Origin: Chloroflexota bacterium
Lineage (GTDB): Bacteria > Chloroflexota > Dehalococcoidia > SAR202 > UBA11138
Direction of reading: 5' to 3'
NCBI GenBank assembly: GCA_022561955.1
Contig: JADFQF010000079.1
Span: 1-6,664 of the forward strand
DNA: 6,664 nt
The number at the start of each line of letters is the position of its first letter. Within the stretch, counting starts at the first letter, position 1. Shown one piece after another: positions 5,940-6,664 of this stretch. The translations under genes were made by a program, and so were the position numbers. Under the pieces are notes generated by a model. That model was not told where the DNA came from. It did no database searches and was given only the letters and a program-made list of their open reading frames with translations.

Positions 5940-6326
5940 ATGGCGTTAAGCAGAGACGAAATCATGGGAGCAATAAAGGAAATGTCGGTCCTGGAGCTGT
6001 CGGAGCTCGTTAAGGAGCTCGAAGAGGTGTTCGGTGTGAGCGCGGCCGCGCCCATCGCGATGGCCACCGTCCAGGGCGTTGCCGGCACCGCCGAGGCGGC
6101 GGCTGAAGAAGAGAAGACGGAATTCGACGTAACGATCAAGGAGATCGGCCCCAACAAGATCAATGTCATCAAGGCCGTCCGCGAGGTAACGACCCTGGGT
6201 CTGAAGGAAGCCAAGGAGCTGGTCGAGGCGGCCCCTACCAACGTCAAAGAGGCCATCGGCAAGGACGAGGCCGACCAGGTTAAAGACAAGCTGGAGGCCG
6301 CCGGAGCCGTCGTAGAGCTAGGTTAG
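5940..6326 (+). CDS. rplL: Ribosomal protein L7/L12 (bL12)
   Basis: L7/L12 is the multicopy stalk protein that recruits EF-Tu, EF-G and other GTPase factors. The 128 residues show the family layout: an N-terminal helical dimerisation and L10-binding domain (about 1-32), an alanine-rich flexible hinge (about 34-57) and the factor-binding C-terminal domain (about 60-128). The C-terminal domain contains [12 protein letters not shown] (59-70), [13 protein letters not shown] (72-84), [11 protein letters not shown] (86-96) and [10 protein letters not shown] (118-127). A near-perfect ribosome binding site, AGGAGGAGG (5923-5931), lies 8 bases before the ATG. It is the strongest in the window, in keeping with L12 being needed in several copies per ribosome. 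The gene is the last of the operon here; rpoB does not follow. Confidence 0.98.
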   Translation: MALSRDEIMGAIKEMSVLELSELVKELEEVFGVSAAAPIAMATVQGVAGTAEAAAEEEKTEFDVTIKEIGPNKINVIKAVREVTTLGLKEAKELVEAAPTNVKEAIGKDEADQVKDKLEAAGAVVELG

Positions 6327-6349
6327 CCAAGGCCCTCCTTTGCCTCGCT

Positions 6350-6373
6350 TCGCGCGCTCTGCGGAACGCGCGA
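6350..6373 (+). other. GC-rich hairpin in the rplL 3' untranslated region
   Basis: TCGCGCG (6350-6356) pairs perfectly with CGCGCGA (6367-6373) around a 10-base loop. No T tract follows, so it is not an intrinsic terminator on its own. It lies between the rplL stop and the terminator at 6397 and could protect the 3' end of the message. Confidence 0.45.
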
Positions 6374-6396
6374 CAATGCGGAAATCAGGTCACGAA

Positions 6397-6431
6397 GAGA
6401 CGGGGCGCGATCAGGCGTCCCGTCTCATTTT
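6397..6431 (+). terminator. Intrinsic terminator of the tuf-rplL operon
   Basis: GAGACGGGGCGC (6397-6408) pairs with GCGTCCCGTCTC (6415-6426), a 12-pair stem with one G-U and a 6-base loop, followed by ATTTT. It is about 70 bases after the rplL stop and marks the end of the + strand operon. On the - strand the stem is followed by TTC only, so termination of the convergent gene here would be weaker. A further small inverted repeat, CGATAA/TTATCG (6433-6438 and 6450-6455), lies between this terminator and that gene. Confidence 0.85.
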
Positions 6432-6473
6432 GCGATAAATCCCATTCACTTATCGACAATGTGATCGAGGCAA

Positions 6474-6664
6474 CTATTCGACCCTTCCGTTAACATACGG
6501 TATCGTCTGAGGGCCCTCAGGGAGCACGCAGAGAGTCGAATTGCTCCCGCACCGTTCAAGGGCTTTAGCGACGGCCTCTTCTATGTCGTCGACGGGTTCC
6601 AGATGAGCGGCCCTGACCTGTTCGTCGGAGAGATAGTCCGACTTCAGATAGACGGACGCCACGG
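6474..6664 (-). CDS. Probable C-terminus of a LarA-family nickel-pincer enzyme (cut by window end)
   Basis: Sixty-two codons plus a TAG stop (6474-6476) are visible, read from the right edge leftwards. The first in-frame GTG at 6660-6662 is probably an internal valine, because the frame is open to the edge. The segment VYLKSDYLSDEQVRAAHLEP followed by DDIEEAVAKALE, then CVLPEGPQTIPYV near the end, resembles the C-terminal domain of LarA-type (DUF2088) proteins, nickel-dependent lactate racemases and related 2-hydroxyacid racemases or epimerases. The nickel- and cofactor-binding residues lie outside the window, so neither activity nor substrate can be judged. The presence of larC at the other end of the window supports the call. 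The gene converges on the ribosomal operon, with about 42 bases between its stop and the operon terminator. Confidence 0.6.
   Translation of the reverse strand, partial: VASVYLKSDYLSDEQVRAAHLEPVDDIEEAVAKALERCGSNSTLCVLPEGPQTIPYVNGRVE

Noticed and set aside
5407..5949. Open frame of 180 codons on the + strand in another frame of rplJ
   Set aside because: It overlaps rplJ, which has all L10 motifs; its composition is rich in G and R as expected for a shadow frame, and it has no ribosome binding site of its own.
1..6664. Mobile elements, CRISPR, defence or other accessory systems
   Set aside because: No transposase, integrase, direct repeats, repeat-spacer pattern or atypical genes were seen. 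The window is mostly conserved housekeeping genes.

Overview
The window looks like a bacterial chromosome of moderately high GC. My best guess is Chloroflexota, possibly a Dehalococcoidia/SAR202-type lineage. That placement rests on the look of the EF-Tu and ribosomal proteins, the use of TTG/GTG starts and the lack of rpoB after rplL; it is inference, not a database match. Almost the whole window is a conserved translation and transcription block on the + strand. Genes of the nickel-pincer (lactate racemase, Lar) family flank it on both sides.

Layout. Positions 1-1109 hold the 3' part of larC (nickel insertion into the LarA cofactor), cut by the window start. A 249-base gap follows, with a good sigma70-type promoter at 1242-1270. 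Three tRNA genes come next: Thr(UGU) 1359-1432, Tyr(GUA) 1540-1627 and Thr(GGU) 1663-1738, with a second candidate promoter just ahead of tRNA-Tyr. They lead directly into tuf (EF-Tu, 1758-2957). A strong hairpin lies between tuf and rpmG (L33, 3023-3190, a 55-residue gene). Then come secE (3196-3432), nusG (3435-3995), rplK (4043-4468) and rplA (4500-5213). The 149-base gap before rplJ has the hallmarks of an L10 autoregulatory leader: a kink-turn-like stem and an intrinsic attenuator hairpin right before the rplJ ribosome binding site. rplJ (5363-5902) and rplL (5940-6326) end the run, followed by a strong intrinsic terminator at 6397-6431. The end of a convergent gene on the - strand (6474 to the window edge) looks like the C-terminus of a LarA-family protein.

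How the genes work together. The tRNAs and EF-Tu supply and deliver aminoacyl-tRNA. L33, L11, L1, L10 and L7/L12 are large-subunit proteins, and L11, L10 and L12 form the stalk where EF-Tu and other GTPase factors act. SecE is the essential small subunit of the SecYEG translocon, and NusG is the elongation factor that couples RNA polymerase to ribosomes and Rho. Expression probably starts upstream of the tRNAs, continues with some read-through or processing at the tuf-rpmG hairpin, and is modulated by L10 at the rplJ leader.

I see no mobile element, CRISPR array, defence system or clearly undescribed system. The points most worth a second look are the Lar genes on both flanks, an extra base in the T-arm of tRNA-Thr(UGU), the L10 leader, the hairpin after tuf, and the loss of the usual rplL-rpoB linkage.
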